Shown in pieces: positions 17,046 to 25,498 of a stretch of 47,234 nt of DNA. The position numbers and the translations under genes are program-made. Position 1 is the first letter of the stretch; every line of letters begins with the position of its first letter. Under the pieces are notes generated by a model. That model searched no databases and was not told the DNA's origin. It worked only from the letters and a program-made list of their open reading frames with translations. This DNA comes from an uncultured Muribaculum sp. GTDB lineage: Bacteria; Bacteroidota; Bacteroidia; Bacteroidales; Muribaculaceae. The stretch covers positions 1 to 47,234 of the forward strand of contig CAJUMZ010000023.1 in the NCBI GenBank assembly GCA_910587665.1, read 5' to 3'.

Positions 17046-17081
17046 AACAAAAGAGGCGGTTTCCGCCGGGAAACCGCCTCT
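17046..17081 (-). terminator. Intrinsic terminator of the receptor/lipoprotein operon
   Basis: Perfect 13-bp stem AGAGGCGGTTTCC (17052-17064) with GGAAACCGCCTCT (17069-17081), loop GCCG, followed on the minus strand by TTTTGTT. Confidence 0.85.
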
Positions 17082-17105
17082 CAGTTCAATAGTTAGAGAT
17101 CAATA

Positions 17106-19229
17106 TCATTTGGCATCGTTCCAAGTACAGCTTTCATACTTGAACTCGCCCTTTGCCGTAACAAGGTAGGTCGCGGTGTAATTGTTATTATCACTACCGT
17201 CGTAAGCAACGAAGTTGATGTAGTAGTAGAGATCCACGCCATTGCCCGGCATCTGATCGGGATAAAGTTCATGGAGCACGGCAGGGCATACCTGCTTCTC
17301 GAAATGCACCTTCATCTCGGCGACAATCTCCTCATCGCTCATGCCTTCCCATCCCTTGGGACACTGCTTCTTGGCCTCGCCGGCACGCAAGTCGACATTA
17401 CACTGGTAGGCGGAAGCACCGGAATAGTACTCGTTGTTACCATAGGATGTAACATAGCCCTTGCCGCTCTTTATATCCTCGGCACCAAACTCGGGAACAT
17501 CTATATTCTCATATACCCAGTTGACACATGCCTGATAGAAATCTTTTGAGAACTGTGGCTTGCCGTCACGCGGAAGGTCGATGGTGACGGAGGGGTCATA
17601 AACCCAAGTCGAGCCGTTAAGCGCAAACTTGTCGCTGAGGGTCTGGATAGTGTTGACAGTCCATGCCTCACCGTCATACACGGCGCGTTCACAGTGCTGC
17701 GGAACAGTTACCTTGTTTGCCGAGTCGTAATATTTGCACACTACATATTTCACATCATCCTTGGCTGCATAGGGGAACGCATCTTTAAGGAATGTGGGCA
17801 GATACTCGCCTACATTGGAAGAGCTGAAATTGCTTACACCCATAGCGGCATAATCCGATGCCTGGACAACCACAACATTTTTAGCTGGAGCCCACTTGCC
17901 GTCGGTGAAGCTGTATACAGCGCTCTCTTCCTCAGAGTTTACGGATGCCACCTTCATGACCGGAGCCTTTGCCTTGGAAGCACCGAATTCGGGAACGCCA
18001 TCGACCGATACAAGAAGCATGTTCATACGCCCGTCTCCACTGGTCGAGCATGACATCAGGTAACCGGCAAGACGGCATTTTTTACCAACCGTGAGAGCTT
18101 TCATCTGATCGTCGGTAGCCTGATATATGGCACCGGCAACCTTTGATGAACCTACTTTGTAATTCAGGTATATCGCCCCTTTGTCATTCTTTTCCGAAGT
18201 AGTGATTTCGGCATCAACCTCAGCATAAATCGGGAATGAACCTTTCTTATCCACGTTGCTTTGCTTAAATATAGCATAATCGGCTTCCCACTCGGCATCG
18301 GTAAGGGGAGTCACTGACGGATAAGAATATGGCTCTGCGACCTTTCCCTCTTTTACTATCGTAACGGATCCGAGCTGTATACCTCCGCTATAGCTTCCGC
18401 CTTTACCGTCAACAGTAACCTGATCGCCTATCGCATAAGACGCAAGGTCAAACTCACTGCCTTTATATACAAATATAGTCCCGCTAAGGTCAGTGACCAT
18501 CATGCCTTGCGCACACAGACCGGTCACTTCACCCTTGACGGTATAAGACTTGGTAAGCTCAATAGAAGAAACCACATTTGTCATTTCAAACGGGGGCACT
18601 TCGGGAGCCGAACCGCCAAACACGGGATCCTGCGACGCCATGTTGTAGGTCACATAAGCGAAAGCTCCGTCAGTGGCGGCGGGATAAGCCGCATCGAGCA
18701 TATCTGGCACAAATTTCGCAGGCTGACGGGAGGGAGAGAAGCTTTCGGCATAATCCTCGTCACTACCCCACACTGCCTGATAATCGGCGGTGCTTACCGT
18801 ATAAGCAGGAGCCTTTTCAATGTCAGTCACCTCGGCAGGCTGTGCGGCACCGCTCTTGAATGTGACGATAAGCGACGATTTCGGATTGAGATAATAAAGC
18901 GGATAATTGGTGTTAGCCTTCACGCTGTTGAGGAACGGTGGAAGATACTCGGCAGGAGAGATGGCGTCATTGAAATATCCGTTGGCACCGACAGCCTCAA
19001 GCTCGGCGAGCACACCGGCGGCTGTAGCCTTGTCAATGTTTTCCTGAAGTGACGCTATCGCCTTGTAATCCTTGGCGACAAGCTCATATTTCGCCGACTG
19101 CTTGTCGAGGTACACGGAGGGCGTTTCAAAACCGTCGAGATAATCCTCGTTCCATGAGTTTTCCGAGCAGCTTGCAAAAGCCATCAATGCACCACACGCG
19201 AGCAGGCTTTTGAAAATATTGTATTTCAT
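17106..19229 (-). CDS. Large surface lipoprotein with OB-like domains and a threefold internal repeat
   Basis: 707-residue lipoprotein: signal MKYNIFKSLLACGALMAFAS with lipobox Cys21, then acidic residues. I see a module that occurs three times, at about 47-125, 142-196 and 453-502, each with an early Asp-Tyr, then (Y/F)(L/V)PxxL (YLPPFL 95-100, FVPDML 173-178, YLPTFL 476-481) and a closing beta strand. Between copies two and three are two OB-like domains (about 215-300, with YTVKGEVTGLCAQGMMVTD, and about 325-410), resembling DUF5689-type folds. It lies 22 bp downstream of a TonB-dependent receptor gene and occupies the place a SusD protein usually has. It is therefore likely a ligand-binding partner on the cell surface, but the ligand is unknown. 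Confidence 0.75.
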   Translation of the reverse strand: MKYNIFKSLLACGALMAFASCSENSWNEDYLDGFETPSVYLDKQSAKYELVAKDYKAIASLQENIDKATAAGVLAELEAVGANGYFNDAISPAEYLPPFLNSVKANTNYPLYYLNPKSSLIVTFKSGAAQPAEVTDIEKAPAYTVSTADYQAVWGSDEDYAESFSPSRQPAKFVPDMLDAAYPAATDGAFAYVTYNMASQDPVFGGSAPEVPPFEMTNVVSSIELTKSYTVKGEVTGLCAQGMMVTDLSGTIFVYKGSEFDLASYAIGDQVTVDGKGGSYSGGIQLGSVTIVKEGKVAEPYSYPSVTPLTDAEWEADYAIFKQSNVDKKGSFPIYAEVDAEITTSEKNDKGAIYLNYKVGSSKVAGAIYQATDDQMKALTVGKKCRLAGYLMSCSTSGDGRMNMLLVSVDGVPEFGASKAKAPVMKVASVNSEEESAVYSFTDGKWAPAKNVVVVQASDYAAMGVSNFSSSNVGEYLPTFLKDAFPYAAKDDVKYVVCKYYDSANKVTVPQHCERAVYDGEAWTVNTIQTLSDKFALNGSTWVYDPSVTIDLPRDGKPQFSKDFYQACVNWVYENIDVPEFGAEDIKSGKGYVTSYGNNEYYSGASAYQCNVDLRAGEAKKQCPKGWEGMSDEEIVAEMKVHFEKQVCPAVLHELYPDQMPGNGVDLYYYINFVAYDGSDNNNYTATYLVTAKGEFKYESCTWNDAK

Positions 19230-19251
19230 AATTATATATCGCGATTAATGG

Positions 19252-21978
19252 TTAGAAGTTGATTTGCAGACGTACAGAGTAAGTGCGGCCGAAAGAGTAG
19301 AACACACGGTAAGCGTCCTGCCATGTTCCCTTCGAGCTTGTAGAGGTATATGCATCAACTACATAGTTGTAATTGAAGATATTGTTTACATTACCGTAGA
19401 TGGTAGCCTTCACGCCGCCGATATCGAAGCGGTAGTTGGCATGGAGGTCAAACTGCTGTCCCCAGGGTATCTCCCAAGGATCGTTGACATTGATTACCGA
19501 ACCGTTGAGGCTGCTTGAGCTTACCTGGAAGTCGCTGTAATTGCGCGCGCCAACAAGCCAGTCAGCACCGATACGGAATCCCTTGAACGGCATAAAGGTC
19601 GCAGAAAGCGAAGCTGTGGTCTGAGCCGAACCGCCAATCTTCACACCCTTCTGATTGATGGTAGACTTCAGGTGGTCTTCAGCACCTATTCCTGAGGCAA
19701 GCGCACCGTCACGAAGATTGGTGATAGGCTGTCCGAGCTGGTTGTAGAAGTAACCGGAGGCATTGCTGTCCCAGATCCAGTCACCCCAGGAAAGCATACC
19801 CTTGATGTCGAGCCAACGCACGGGCACCCATGCGAAATCAAGCTCGATACCCATGTGGCGGGCGTCTACACCCTGCATGTTGATGTAATAGCGACCGTCA
19901 GCGTCGGAGAAGTTACCGCCACGGGTAGTGGTCTTGTCCATCCAGCGGGTATAGTAGGCGTTAAGCATCAATGAGAATGGGCGTGAGGTATAGCCGTAGC
20001 CGAGCTCAAACGACATTACTTTCTCGTTGATGGCGTCTTTGTTGATCTCATTTGAGGTGGTCGAGTTAAGGAACACACCGCCCGAGAAGAAAGGCGCACG
20101 GCTGATATAACCGAGATTGAAGAACACGTTGTTGAAGCGATCGATATTGTAGTTGACACCGCCCTTAATGGTACCGCCGATAAAGTTTTTGGTGGCAGAA
20201 CGCTCATGAGCCTCATCGTAATAAAGGAAGTCACGGCGCCAGTAAGTATTGTTGTTGATCGCACCGGCAAGTACAAGATTTAAGTCGCCGTCGAGCATTG
20301 TATACTCGCCCTGCGCATAAACGCCTTCCTGTACTATGTAACCTTTGTAGTCACGGTATACCACGTCGCCTACGCCGAGTTTCTGATATTTCCAGTTAGG
20401 ATCGGCTGCGGCTGCGTTAAGAGTCGGATCCACATTCTTACGTGTAGAGTAGTCGATGAAGTATTCACCGTCGTAAAGGTCGCAGATCTTGTTTTTATGG
20501 TCGCCGATATAGTAGCGCATGTCAAGACCTGCGGTAAGGTTGATGCGGTTACCGTTGGACTGTGTCCACTCCTTCTTGTAAGAAGATACAAGACCGTACC
20601 ACTGATGGTTGTTGAGCGACTGTGACATCACGAGGTAAGAACCCTTCACGCTCTGAGCGTTGAGCTCCTGGATGGCAGCGTAGTCAAATGTGCCGTCGGC
20701 CGCACGGAACTTCATGTTTAGCGAGCCGTTGCTTGCTCCGTACCAGTCGCTGTAGCTGTATCCGTCAAGGCCGTTGCCCTGACCGCTGTAACCGCCACCC
20801 GTACCAAACGAGAAATAAACTGCTGAAGAAAGTGATGACGTCTCGTCGATCTTCCAGATATGATTCAGCGACATATGAGGCTTGTGGTAGAAATTGTAGC
20901 CTGAGCTGCGCATCTGACCCTGCTTGTCGAAACCATATACGGGATTATACTTGTACATGCTCTCGCCATTCATGAAACGCTTGCCGTAGGTCTGGTAACC
21001 CTCGATCGATAGACCGTCTTGCGAGCTGCGCTTGTAATGGGTCTGCGGAGCGCCCGTAAGGGTAAATGACAACTGATGATTCTCGTTGAGACGCTTTGAC
21101 ACGTTAAGGAAGTAATTGTAAGAGTTAAACGGCGTGCCCTGGATATATCCGTCACCCCACTTGCGCGAGCCGAGTACTGTGATCGCCCAACCGTTTTTCA
21201 TGAGACCGGTTGAAAGTTTCACTCCATATACATTATAGCCGTCGTTACCCATGCCGTACCATACGCGACCTCCACGTTCCACATCAATAGTGCGCGTAGT
21301 ATAGTTAACGGTACCGCCCACTGAAGGAGTCGACACTATAGTGGCACCGAGACCGCGCTGTGTCTGTATATTTGCCATAACGTCGCCAAGACCGGCCCAG
21401 TTGGACTGGTATACACCGCCCCACTCCATGTCATTGATAGGAATACCGTTGACCATGGTAGCGATGTTCTCGCTCTTGAAACCACGCATGTTTATCTTCG
21501 AATCGCCGAAACCGCCGCCGTCGCGTGTAACCCACACACCGGGAGTCGTCTTCAGCACCTCGGGAAGCTCCTGGTTACCCATCTTGACATCGATTGTCTG
21601 CGCTCCAATGGTAGAAGCGGCAACCGGGGTAAGACGTGTCTTTGCCACCGACTGCTCCACAACGACGTCTTTCAGCAACTGAGCCTCGACCTCAAGGGCG
21701 ATATCGCCCATGTCGGGCTTTGCGGAAAGGTTGACCGACTTGTAGCCTATGTATGATACATGAATGGTCTTTCCTTTAGGCACATCAAGAAGGAAACGAC
21801 CGTCAATGTCAGTGGCGATTGCGATCGAGGTGCCCGGAACGGAAACGGTAGCACCGATAATCGGCTCGCCCTGGTCATCCACTACAACGCCACTACATTT
21901 AATATCACCGGGCGCGGCAACCGCCGCAGCACACATGAGCCAGACTGCGCTGGCCAAGAGAAGAAGTCTCTTCAACAT
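19252..21978 (-). CDS. TonB-dependent outer-membrane receptor
   Basis: 908-residue receptor. After the signal peptide (MLKRLLLLASAVWLMCAAAVAA), a carboxypeptidase-regulatory-like beta-sandwich occupies about 27-105 (GVVVDDQGEPIIGATVSVPG, with FLLDVPKGKTIHVSYIGYK). The plug follows, with TIDVKMGNQELPEVLKTTPG and INMRGFKSENIATMVNGIP, then a 22-strand-type barrel ending in SVRLQINF with the terminal Phe. It is shorter than SusC (about 1000 residues) and lacks a SusD neighbour, so a non-glycan ligand such as a metal complex, cofactor or peptide is as likely as sugar. It is the first gene of a two-gene operon with the lipoprotein at 17106. Confidence 0.93.
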   Translation of the reverse strand: MLKRLLLLASAVWLMCAAAVAAPGDIKCSGVVVDDQGEPIIGATVSVPGTSIAIATDIDGRFLLDVPKGKTIHVSYIGYKSVNLSAKPDMGDIALEVEAQLLKDVVVEQSVAKTRLTPVAASTIGAQTIDVKMGNQELPEVLKTTPGVWVTRDGGGFGDSKINMRGFKSENIATMVNGIPINDMEWGGVYQSNWAGLGDVMANIQTQRGLGATIVSTPSVGGTVNYTTRTIDVERGGRVWYGMGNDGYNVYGVKLSTGLMKNGWAITVLGSRKWGDGYIQGTPFNSYNYFLNVSKRLNENHQLSFTLTGAPQTHYKRSSQDGLSIEGYQTYGKRFMNGESMYKYNPVYGFDKQGQMRSSGYNFYHKPHMSLNHIWKIDETSSLSSAVYFSFGTGGGYSGQGNGLDGYSYSDWYGASNGSLNMKFRAADGTFDYAAIQELNAQSVKGSYLVMSQSLNNHQWYGLVSSYKKEWTQSNGNRINLTAGLDMRYYIGDHKNKICDLYDGEYFIDYSTRKNVDPTLNAAAADPNWKYQKLGVGDVVYRDYKGYIVQEGVYAQGEYTMLDGDLNLVLAGAINNNTYWRRDFLYYDEAHERSATKNFIGGTIKGGVNYNIDRFNNVFFNLGYISRAPFFSGGVFLNSTTSNEINKDAINEKVMSFELGYGYTSRPFSLMLNAYYTRWMDKTTTRGGNFSDADGRYYINMQGVDARHMGIELDFAWVPVRWLDIKGMLSWGDWIWDSNASGYFYNQLGQPITNLRDGALASGIGAEDHLKSTINQKGVKIGGSAQTTASLSATFMPFKGFRIGADWLVGARNYSDFQVSSSSLNGSVINVNDPWEIPWGQQFDLHANYRFDIGGVKATIYGNVNNIFNYNYVVDAYTSTSSKGTWQDAYRVFYSFGRTYSVRLQINF

Positions 21979-22050
21979 AATGATGACTTGTTAGAAATGT
22001 TAACGATAGATTTGTTTTATACTCAATTCAAATTTTGTAGCAATTTTTCA

Positions 22051-22083
22051 CAAAAATACTAAAAAATCTTGACTGCAATCAAA
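22051..22083 (-). promoter_or_regulatory. Promoter of the TonB-dependent receptor operon
   Basis: Minus-strand TTTG (22083-22080), 21 bp, TATTTTTG (22058-22051), leaving a leader of about 65 nt before the ATG at 21978. Confidence 0.7.
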
Positions 22084-22139
22084 AGCCGGGGGTTAAAAAA
22101 CGGAGGAGACCGAATAATATATCAACTTTTACAGGAAAA

Positions 22140-22171
22140 TTTGTTATTATTACATATAAAGTATAACTTTG
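22140..22171 (+). promoter_or_regulatory. Promoter of psd-pssA
   Basis: TTTG (22140-22143), 20 bp, TAACTTTG (22164-22171), followed after 24 bases by the psd GTG start. Confidence 0.85.
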
Positions 22172-22195
22172 CATTACTTTGAATAGGAAATAAGA

Positions 22196-22864
22196 GTGAA
22201 GATACATCGCGAAGGCCTTAATATATTAGCCATTCTATTGGCAATCCTGCTGGTGATAAATTTCCCGGCATGGTTGTTTATTCGCCCTGTCGCCATACCG
22301 ATTGCATTTTCAGTGATCTCGGCGATAGTGTATCTTCTTGTACTGAATTTCTTCCGCTCGCCGCGGCGCAATTTCCCCGGCAACCGCGAAAATGTGGTGG
22401 TCGCCTCAGCCGACGGTAAGGTAGTGGCGCTTGAAGAAACCTATGAAAGTGAATACCTGCACTGCCGTTGCATACAGCTGTCAGTGTTCATGAGCGTGGT
22501 AAACGTGCATGCCAACTGGTTTCCGGTCGACGGCGAAGTGCTTTACGTAAAGCATCACTCCGGTAGGTTTCTGTCGGCTTACCTGCCGAAATCAAGCACC
22601 GAAAACGAGCGTTCGACGGTAGCGATACGCGCCCTGAACGGACAAACAATCCTGATGCGCCAGATAGCCGGGGCAATAGCCCGCCGCATAGTGACCTATG
22701 CCCACCCGGGGGAAAAAGCCGACATCAACCACCACATGGGATTCATAAAATTTGGCTCGCGCGTGGATCTTTATCTCCCTCTTGACGCCGAAATACTTGT
22801 GAAGCTCGGCGACATCACCTCAGGCGGAGTCACTGAAGTGGCGCGACTGAAGCCAAAACAATAA
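22196..22864 (+). CDS. psd: Phosphatidylserine decarboxylase
   Basis: 222-residue membrane-associated pro-enzyme that decarboxylates phosphatidylserine to phosphatidylethanolamine. The start is GTG at 22196, preceded by AGGA. Two hydrophobic segments (ILAILLAILLVINFPAWLFI and IPIAFSVISAIVYLLVL) anchor the N-terminus. The self-cleavage site that yields the pyruvoyl cofactor is Gly187-Ser188 in KFGSRVD, about 34 residues from the end, as in the short archaeal-type class. SVFMSVVNVHANWFPVDG is the conserved core. It is followed 8 bp later by pssA, the preceding step of the same pathway. Confidence 0.97.
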   Translation: MKIHREGLNILAILLAILLVINFPAWLFIRPVAIPIAFSVISAIVYLLVLNFFRSPRRNFPGNRENVVVASADGKVVALEETYESEYLHCRCIQLSVFMSVVNVHANWFPVDGEVLYVKHHSGRFLSAYLPKSSTENERSTVAIRALNGQTILMRQIAGAIARRIVTYAHPGEKADINHHMGFIKFGSRVDLYLPLDAEILVKLGDITSGGVTEVARLKPKQ

Positions 22865-22872
22865 CTACCGCC

Positions 22873-23583
22873 ATGCTGAAAAAAATCATATCCAACATAC
22901 CTAACACCATCACTTGCCTGAGCCTCGTATGCGGGTGTATCGCGACAATAATGTCGTTTAACTACGACACCGTATTTTGGTTTGGGCTGAAAGGTTATGA
23001 ATGGGCCTACATATTAATAGGCATAGCCGCACTCTGTGACTTTCTTGACGGCGCGGCGGCAAGGGCACTCCACGCCTACTCCGCCCTCGGCAAGGAGCTC
23101 GACTCGTTGAGCGACCTTGTCAGTTTCGGTGTCGCGCCGGGGATGCTTATATACAACACACTACTATCTGTGTCAGAATCCGGCCTGATCAGCTATCTCG
23201 CCATACTTATCCCCGTAATGGGGGAGCTCAGGCTTGCGCGCTTCAACATCGACGACAGGCAGACGACCTCGTTCCTCGGGCTTCCGATACCCGCCAACGC
23301 TATCTTCTGGATAGGCGCATGCGCGTCGATCCACAATTACGGCTACCCGGGCGATATACTGATGACGGCACTGCTTGTAATCGTGCCACTATTGATGGTA
23401 ACCACCGGACTGCGGATGTTCTCGCTGAAGTTCAAGAATTTCAATCTCCGTGAAAACATCTACCGCTATCTCATACTTATAGTGGCGGCAGTGCTTATTG
23501 CCGTCGCAGGGGTAGCTGGACTTGCGTGGACCATCATCGCCTACATCCTGCTGTCGCTCATAGCCGGAGCGCGTACCCTATAA
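22873..23583 (+). CDS. pssA: CDP-diacylglycerol--serine O-phosphatidyltransferase
   Basis: 236-residue integral membrane enzyme making phosphatidylserine from CDP-diacylglycerol and serine. The CDP-alcohol phosphatidyltransferase motif D-xx-DG-xx-AR-x8-G-xxx-D-xxx-D is complete in DFLDGAAARALHAYSALGKE followed by LDSLSD. About six to eight hydrophobic helices fill the rest. It is placed directly after psd, so the two-step phosphatidylethanolamine branch is encoded as one unit. Confidence 0.96.
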   Translation: MLKKIISNIPNTITCLSLVCGCIATIMSFNYDTVFWFGLKGYEWAYILIGIAALCDFLDGAAARALHAYSALGKELDSLSDLVSFGVAPGMLIYNTLLSVSESGLISYLAILIPVMGELRLARFNIDDRQTTSFLGLPIPANAIFWIGACASIHNYGYPGDILMTALLVIVPLLMVTTGLRMFSLKFKNFNLRENIYRYLILIVAAVLIAVAGVAGLAWTIIAYILLSLIAGARTL

Positions 23584-23657
23584 GCGGCAGCTTGTATGAC
23601 CCACAACAATTTCCAATCTTTTCCGTTAAATAAGTGTTATCAAGCACTATCTGAAAT

Positions 23658-23990
23658 ATGAGTTTTTTTGCATTTTTATTATTCATACTGCTTCTGATGC
23701 TGATACTGCCCGCAGTGCTTTTACAAAAAGCGATAGGCTGGTGGCGGCGTTTCACCGATCAGGGGCAATCACCCCGCTACTCCTACTATAACCGGGGGCG
23801 CGACTATCATGAACCCAACCGCAGGCAGCAACAGCAGCCACAGCGAAAAAAGAAGATATTCAACAAAAATGAAGGCGAGTATGTCGACTTCGAGGAGATA
23901 ACCGTAACCCGCAGCGAGACAGGCGGCGGTAACGTCAGTTATGAAACCGAGGAGCAGATAAGTGACGCCGAATGGACTGAAATAAAATAG
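23658..23990 (+). CDS. DUF4834 small membrane protein
   Basis: 110 residues with one N-terminal transmembrane helix (FFAFLLFILLLMLILPAVLL) followed by a hydrophilic Arg/Gln/Tyr-rich tail (NRRQQQQPQRKKKI) and a C-terminal acidic segment with VDFEEITVTRSETG. This matches DUF4834, a Bacteroidetes family of unknown function often found beside pssA. It starts 74 bp after pssA and is 2 bp from the next gene. Confidence 0.85.
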   Translation: MSFFAFLLFILLLMLILPAVLLQKAIGWWRRFTDQGQSPRYSYYNRGRDYHEPNRRQQQQPQRKKKIFNKNEGEYVDFEEITVTRSETGGGNVSYETEEQISDAEWTEIK

Positions 23991-23992
23991 CC

Positions 23993-24673
23993 ATGAAACA
24001 GTATATCCCCCGACTTTTTGACTTCCTGCGCAGGCTCGCCGCCAACAATAACCGCGAGTGGTTTGCCGCCAACAAAGAGGAATATGACACGTTACGGAAC
24101 TTGTGGCTCGCCGACCTTCAGCGGCTTGTCGACTGCATGGGGGAATGGGAACCGAGGCTGAAAGGGCGCTCGGCAAAGGAATGCGCCTACCGCATCTACC
24201 GTGACACACGCTTCTCTGCCGACAAGACCCCCTACAAGATATATTTCTCTGCCTCAATGAATCCATATGGCAAGAATGCCCATCGACCGGGGTATTACCT
24301 TCAGATGGATATACGTCCGGGTGAGACAGGACTGTATGGCGGCATATGGCAGCCGGAGGCACCGGTGTTGCGCAAACTTCGCAACGCCATTGTCGACAAC
24401 ATCGAGGAATGGGAGGAAATCACCGATAGCCCCGCTATCAACCGGTATTTCCCGGGATGGGTGAGCAGCGACAGGCTGAAAACGGCGCCTAAGGGCTGGG
24501 CAAAAGACCATCCACAGATCGAGATGCTCCGACTAAAGGATTATGGCAAATTCTGTAGCCTTGACGAGAAATTTTTCCACGACCCGTGCTGGTATGAGAA
24601 AGCGGCGGAGATATTCAGCCTGCTGAAACCGTTTGTCGACTTTCTCAATTATTCAATTGACGAGGAGATTTAA
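23993..24673 (+). CDS. DUF2461 domain protein
   Basis: 226-residue soluble protein. The opening IPRLFDFLRRLAANNNREWF and the central YRIYRDTRFSADKTPYKIYF followed by GGIWQP are the hallmarks of DUF2461 (TIGR02453), a conserved family of unknown biochemical role. It has no signal peptide. Its ATG lies 2 bases after the DUF4834 stop, so it is the last gene of the psd-pssA unit; aqpZ follows after 52 bp. Confidence 0.9.
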   Translation: MKQYIPRLFDFLRRLAANNNREWFAANKEEYDTLRNLWLADLQRLVDCMGEWEPRLKGRSAKECAYRIYRDTRFSADKTPYKIYFSASMNPYGKNAHRPGYYLQMDIRPGETGLYGGIWQPEAPVLRKLRNAIVDNIEEWEEITDSPAINRYFPGWVSSDRLKTAPKGWAKDHPQIEMLRLKDYGKFCSLDEKFFHDPCWYEKAAEIFSLLKPFVDFLNYSIDEEI

Positions 24674-24725
24674 CACCCGGAACAATTACCCTAATTTTTT
24701 ATATTAACTCACAAATTCAACTAAC

Positions 24726-25415
24726 ATGAACTTAAAAAAGTATTTGGCTGAAGCGATCGGAACAATGTTTCTCGTGCTTCTCGCCTGTGGCAGTGCAGTT
24801 CTTGCAGGTCCGTCAATAGGCGGCTACGGCGTAGGTGTATGTTTCGGACTTGTCCTTATCTGCCTTTGCTACTGCATCGGCAACATCTCGGGCTGTCATG
24901 TCAATCCCGCTGTGTCATTCGGTATGTGGGTAAGCGGCAGGATGGATGCCAAAGAGATGATCATGTACTGGATCTCTCAGTTTATCGGCGCGGCTATCGG
25001 CGCAGGCTTCCTTTTCTGGTTTGTCAACATGGCCCCGGAATTCAACTTCGGCGGCGTTACAGGTGACAACAACCTTGCCACCAATGTGCTCCAGCCGGGT
25101 GCCACTTCAGGCATGGCTCTCCTTTGCGAGGCTCTTCTGACTTTCTTCTTCGTATTTATCATCCTCGGTGCTACCGATGAAAATCACGGTTTCGGCAAGT
25201 TTGCCGGTCTCGCCATCGGTATCGCTCTCGGTCTTGTAAACATCGTGGGTATCCCCGTTGACAATTGCTCGGTCAACCCCGCGCGCAGTTTCGGCCCCGC
25301 CCTCTGGAGCCCGGGTGCATTCGGCGACTTCTGGATAATGGTAGTAGGTCCGCTCGTAGGCGCACTTATCGCCGCCGTAGCATGGAAGGCTGTAGCCCCC
25401 TATCTCAAGAAATAA
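24726..25415 (+). CDS. aqpZ: Aquaporin Z (MIP family water channel)
   Basis: 229-residue inner-membrane channel with six transmembrane helices and two half-helices carrying the NPA boxes: HVNPAVSFG near residue 60 and SVNPARSFGPALW near residue 182. The Arg after the second NPA and the small pore residues place it with water-selective AqpZ rather than glycerol facilitators. The codon use is biased as in a well-expressed gene. It is followed by a strong bidirectional terminator shared with the convergent esterase gene. Confidence 0.96.
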   Translation: MNLKKYLAEAIGTMFLVLLACGSAVLAGPSIGGYGVGVCFGLVLICLCYCIGNISGCHVNPAVSFGMWVSGRMDAKEMIMYWISQFIGAAIGAGFLFWFVNMAPEFNFGGVTGDNNLATNVLQPGATSGMALLCEALLTFFFVFIILGATDENHGFGKFAGLAIGIALGLVNIVGIPVDNCSVNPARSFGPALWSPGAFGDFWIMVVGPLVGALIAAVAWKAVAPYLKK

Positions 25416-25439
25416 GAGCACGTCTCTATAAAAACAATG

Positions 25440-25485
25440 CAGGAGAACGATGAGCCTGACGGCTACCGTTCTCCTGTCATTTTTA
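25440..25485. terminator. Bidirectional intrinsic terminator
   Basis: Stem CAGGAGAACG (25440-25449) with CGTTCTCCTG (25467-25476), carrying an inner AGCC/GGCT hairpin, flanked by ATTTTTA on the plus side and TTGTTTTTA on the minus side. It ends aqpZ and the convergent esterase gene. Confidence 0.85.
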
Positions 25486-25498
25486 TGATGCGAGTCAA

